A DNA stretch of 44,416 nucleotides from Methylobacter sp. (GTDB lineage: Bacteria; Pseudomonadota; Gammaproteobacteria; Methylococcales; Methylomonadaceae), in contig JAUXTH010000010.1 in NCBI GenBank assembly GCA_030679035.1, positions 1 to 44,416 on the forward strand, written 5' to 3'. This document shows, one piece after another, positions 43,072 through 44,416 of this stretch (within the stretch, counting starts at the first letter, position 1; each line of letters begins with the position of its first letter). A program made the position numbers and the translations under genes. Under the pieces are notes generated by a model. The model did not search any database and was not told the origin of the DNA. It was given only the letters and a program-made list of their open reading frames with translations.

Positions 43072-43123
43072 AGCGTTTATCTACCTTTATTTTAGCCGCT
43101 AAAATTTAGCTGTTTTCGTGTCT

Positions 43124-43651
43124 TCAGGTATTTTCTATCTCAGAAATAAGCCTATCTACTATAGCTGGTTTCCATTGTATGTATGGACGTTCACCTTCTT
43201 CCTCATCTCTTTGTCGACATAAATCTATAGCTTTGTCAGTCATAACCCATCCTTTTTTTTTACGTTGTTGGAATCCATTTTCTTCTAGTAGCTTGTTGGT
43301 TTGAATTGCATTCAATTTAGGATTTAATTGGTCACCTATGTCTGTTGCGTTAAACCAAGTTTTAGACTCCCAATATTCCTGTCTCATTGTTTCTTCATAT
43401 GATTCAAATTTTGTTTCTTCCTCATCTTCTAGTTTTTTTGCTTTTTGATAAACAGCTTCCGCTATGCCAACTAATTCGTAATCCTTGATTTCAAGTGCGA
43501 TTTTTTTTATAAATCGTCCAGTTTCCATTGCTCCGGTTAATGATAATGGATTTTCATTGTCATCAAGTTCGTCAAAGATTCCTCGCCATTGCTCCAGTTC
43601 TTCAAGAAGGAGATTTAGATGATGTTTAATCTGAAATTTCATATTTTCCAT
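43124..43651 (-). CDS. Possible antirepressor-like regulatory protein
   Basis: The 175-residue acidic protein (MENMKFQIKHHLNLLLEELE onward) is helical. In its second half, WFNATDIGDQLNPKLNAIQT then NKLLEENGFQ and KGWVMTDKAIDLC resemble the KilA-C/antirepressor C-terminal domain, where TxxxIGxxLxxxxxxxNKLLxxxGxQ is a helix-turn-helix-like core. The N-terminal half is a coiled helix. ATG 43651 has AAGGAAAG upstream; an earlier ATG (43678) lies within the direct repeat. It reads opposite to the phage genes. In CTX elements the satellite RstC antirepressor has a comparable place, which makes regulation of phage repression plausible but not shown. Confidence 0.55.
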   Translation of the reverse strand: MENMKFQIKHHLNLLLEELEQWRGIFDELDDNENPLSLTGAMETGRFIKKIALEIKDYELVGIAEAVYQKAKKLEDEEETKFESYEETMRQEYWESKTWFNATDIGDQLNPKLNAIQTNKLLEENGFQQRKKKGWVMTDKAIDLCRQRDEEEGERPYIQWKPAIVDRLISEIENT

Positions 43652-43677
43652 TACGCTTTCCTTTGACCAAATAATCA

Positions 43678-43706
43678 TTTTCGCGCCCGCGAAAATTGTT
43701 GCCTAT
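43678..43706. repeat. Right 29-bp direct repeat bounding accessory module
   Basis: Same 18-bp palindrome as 42824-42841 followed by TTGTTGCCTAT. It overlaps the upstream edge of the minus-strand gene's leader. Identity in the first 20 bases is complete. Confidence 0.7.
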
Positions 43707-43720
43707 ACACAAAGTAAAAG

Positions 43721-43827
43721 GATAATTACGGTAATTATCGTAATTATCGTAATAGGGTGATTATCATTTTTTAATCAATCTTATTACATATCGTACTGTA
43801 TCGTATTGATATTATTACGATACAGTA
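43721..43827. promoter_or_regulatory. Iteron/operator cluster in A/T-rich DNA
   Basis: GATAATTAC and GTAATTATC form a palindrome at 43721-43739, and GTAATTATC repeats at 43740-43748. Further on TACTGTATCGTA (43794-43805) and TACGATACAGTA (43816-43827) are perfect inverted copies around 10 bases, and GATACGATACG follows. The region lies upstream of the minus-strand regulator and holds no gene. It could be a replication origin or regulator-binding array. The stretch 43707-43943 otherwise looks empty. Confidence 0.5.
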
Positions 43828-43943
43828 TGAAACGATACGATACGTTTTTCTTCATTTATTTAATTTGCACTCTGGATGATGCACCTTTAGTAGACAGGCG
43901 TTAGCCGTCGCGGCGTAAGCAACTGGCGCTTGCGTCATTTAAC

Positions 43944-44198
43944 TTGTCCAATAGTGGCGCTTCGCGCCCATGCTGCGCGTGGGTAATGGCTCAATCAGGC
44001 ACTTCCACAATATCGCGCAATACCGTCAATCGGCTGCGCCATTCCACACCCTATACAGCCGCTTTAAACATTCACACCACGCAAACAGTCGGCAGCGAAG
44101 CAGCCAGCGTCCAGGTATTGCAAAATATCCAATCAGATAATTTTGTCGACAAAATTTTCTACAGGCGGGTGCCGTATTTTTGTCGACAAAAGTCTTAA
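43944..44198 (+). CDS. Short ORF before att site 2, doubtful
   Basis: An 84-codon frame from TTG 43944 contains VGSEAASVQVLQNIQSDNFV and ends YRRVPYFCRQKS just before att site 2. It is GC-rich compared with the phage genes nearby and carries the two GTCGAC palindromes in its end. It may be a small accessory gene of the phage end, like the ORF at 34734-34964 beside site 1. No start signal supports it. Confidence 0.25.
   Translation: MSNSGASRPCCAWVMAQSGTSTISRNTVNRLRHSTPYTAALNIHTTQTVGSEAASVQVLQNIQSDNFVDKIFYRRVPYFCRQKS
44139..44191. promoter_or_regulatory. Pair of TTTTGTCGACAAAA palindromes
   Basis: The 14-bp palindrome TTTTGTCGACAAAA occurs at 44141-44154 (extended to 18 bp as AATT...AATT) and 44178-44191, starts 37 bp apart, directly before att site 2. 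Two such sites near a recombination point suggest protein binding that organises the att region. Confidence 0.55.
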
Positions 44199-44204
44199 CC
44201 CAAG

Positions 44205-44298
44205 ACTTCGCATAATAGAAACAGGCTTATGTAGAAAAGCCCCGGTGGATAATGAGATCCCGCCGGGGCTTTTTTGCATAGGGCGCATTATGCGCAGT
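44205..44298. other. Right dif-like attachment site (inverted pair, full form with inner hairpin)
   Basis: First arm ACTTCGCATAA at 44205. The opposite strand of 44271-44298 begins ACTGCGCATAA (9 of 11 to the E. coli dif XerC box), then TGCGCC, then CTATGCAAAAA. Between the arms AAAAGCCCCGG (44235-44245) pairs perfectly with CCGGGGCTTTT (44263-44273), followed by T: a fork like the folded attP of CTX phage. The hairpin can also act as a terminator. Site 1 has lost 43 bp of this, probably between GGCTT repeats. Confidence 0.65.
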
Positions 44299-44310
44299 CG
44301 TTTTTCTTTA

Positions 44311-44326
44311 TCGTAACGCGTTACGA
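44311..44326. repeat. 16-bp perfect palindrome after att site 2
   Basis: TCGTAACG followed by CGTTACGA. It stands 12 bp beyond att site 2 in DNA that resembles the start of another element. No counterpart lies after site 1. Confidence 0.5.
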
Positions 44327-44366
44327 AAATTCAACGCTTTTTAGCTTTTGCTTTTCTCGTCCAATT

Positions 44367-44416
44367 AAGAATGATTCGCAAAAACGCGAGGACAGGGGTA
44401 AGTAGTACTGTCCTTT
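44367..44416. repeat. Conserved hairpin block (copy 2) at the window end
   Basis: AAGAATGATTCGCAAAAACG continues to the same AGGACAG (44389-44395) / CTGTCCT (44408-44414) hairpin as 35341-35391. In the prophage this block sits before the regulator gene, so a second element probably starts just outside the window. The gap from 43652 to the end is otherwise covered by the sites listed. Confidence 0.65.

Larger units (their letters stand above)
34931..44298 (+). mobile_element. Inovirus (filamentous phage) prophage between dif-like sites
   Basis: About 9.3 kb between two dif-like att sites holds a full filamentous-phage gene set: regulator, gene II-type Rep, small proteins, two coat proteins, pIII-like adhesin, DUF2523/pVI, Zot/pI and pIV secretin, in f1/CTX order. 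No integrase gene is present, as expected for phages using host XerC/XerD. The size fits inovirus genomes. Extra DNA after the secretin (42707-44200) includes regulatory hairpins and an accessory module. All core genes are intact, so the phage may be functional. Confidence 0.85.

Noticed and set aside
43721-43827. CRISPR array
   Set aside because: The repeats are short, irregular palindromes without uniform spacers and there are no cas genes.

Overview
The window looks like a chromosomal segment of a gammaproteobacterium carrying an integrated filamentous phage (inovirus). The order gyrA-serC-pheA-hisC-tyrA-aroA-cmk-rpsA-ihfB is the Pseudomonas-type gammaproteobacterial arrangement. The palindromic intergenic repeats, a copper-oxidase/cupredoxin pair and general protein character suggest a methanotroph of the Methylococcales. 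That assignment is inference from gene content, not a database result.

Region 1 (1-6750) is mostly on the minus strand. It holds the tail of an IS110-type transposase, an Ala/Gln-rich coiled-coil protein with a large internal repeat, a penicillin-binding D-Ala-D-Ala carboxypeptidase, a GH17-type beta-glucanase, and an overlapping pair encoding a membrane multicopper oxidase and a Met-rich membrane cupredoxin. Region 2 (7014-10869, plus) holds a possible CheZ-like protein, a TPR lipoprotein, an HdeD-like and a second small membrane protein, a low-molecular-weight tyrosine phosphatase and a dienelactone hydrolase. Region 3 (11026-22450, plus) is the gyrA-to-ihfB housekeeping cluster for serine, aromatic amino acid, nucleotide and translation functions, with a near-consensus promoter before gyrA and a terminator after ihfB. 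Region 4 (22464-32333) is ordinary chromosome: a Nudix hydrolase coupled to a sorbosone/glucose dehydrogenase-like protein, htpX, a DUF2835 protein, lpdA, a DUF445 protein, a YbfF-type esterase, galU, an ATP-grasp protein, a secreted orphan and a membrane-anchored protein with a duplicated LRRHY motif.

Region 5 (about 32700-44416) is mobile DNA. An IS5-like element of 744 bp with broken transposase reading frames lies against the stop codon of an orphan membrane protein gene. An inovirus follows between two XerC/XerD dif-like sites (34931-34981 and 44205-44298), each arranged as an inverted pair. In order it encodes a small membrane protein and a ribbon-helix-helix-like regulator (minus), a gene II-type replication protein, four small proteins, two tandem paralogous major coat proteins separated by a perfect terminator, a 27-residue membrane peptide too short for routine gene calling, a TspB/pIII-like adsorption protein, a pVI-like DUF2523 protein, a Zot/pI ATPase and a pIV secretin. 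A 19-bp-stem hairpin follows the secretin, where f1 keeps its packaging signal. A module bounded by 29-bp direct repeats then carries an antitoxin-like remnant and a possible antirepressor. The sequence motif that precedes the phage regulator recurs at the very end of the window, and a diverged version lies left of the first att site. This suggests an array of dif-integrated elements, comparable in principle to CTX/RS1/TLC arrays, of which only the middle one is complete here.

Four families of palindromic intergenic repeats are scattered through the chromosomal part. One copy supplies the C-terminal codons of the ATP-grasp gene.
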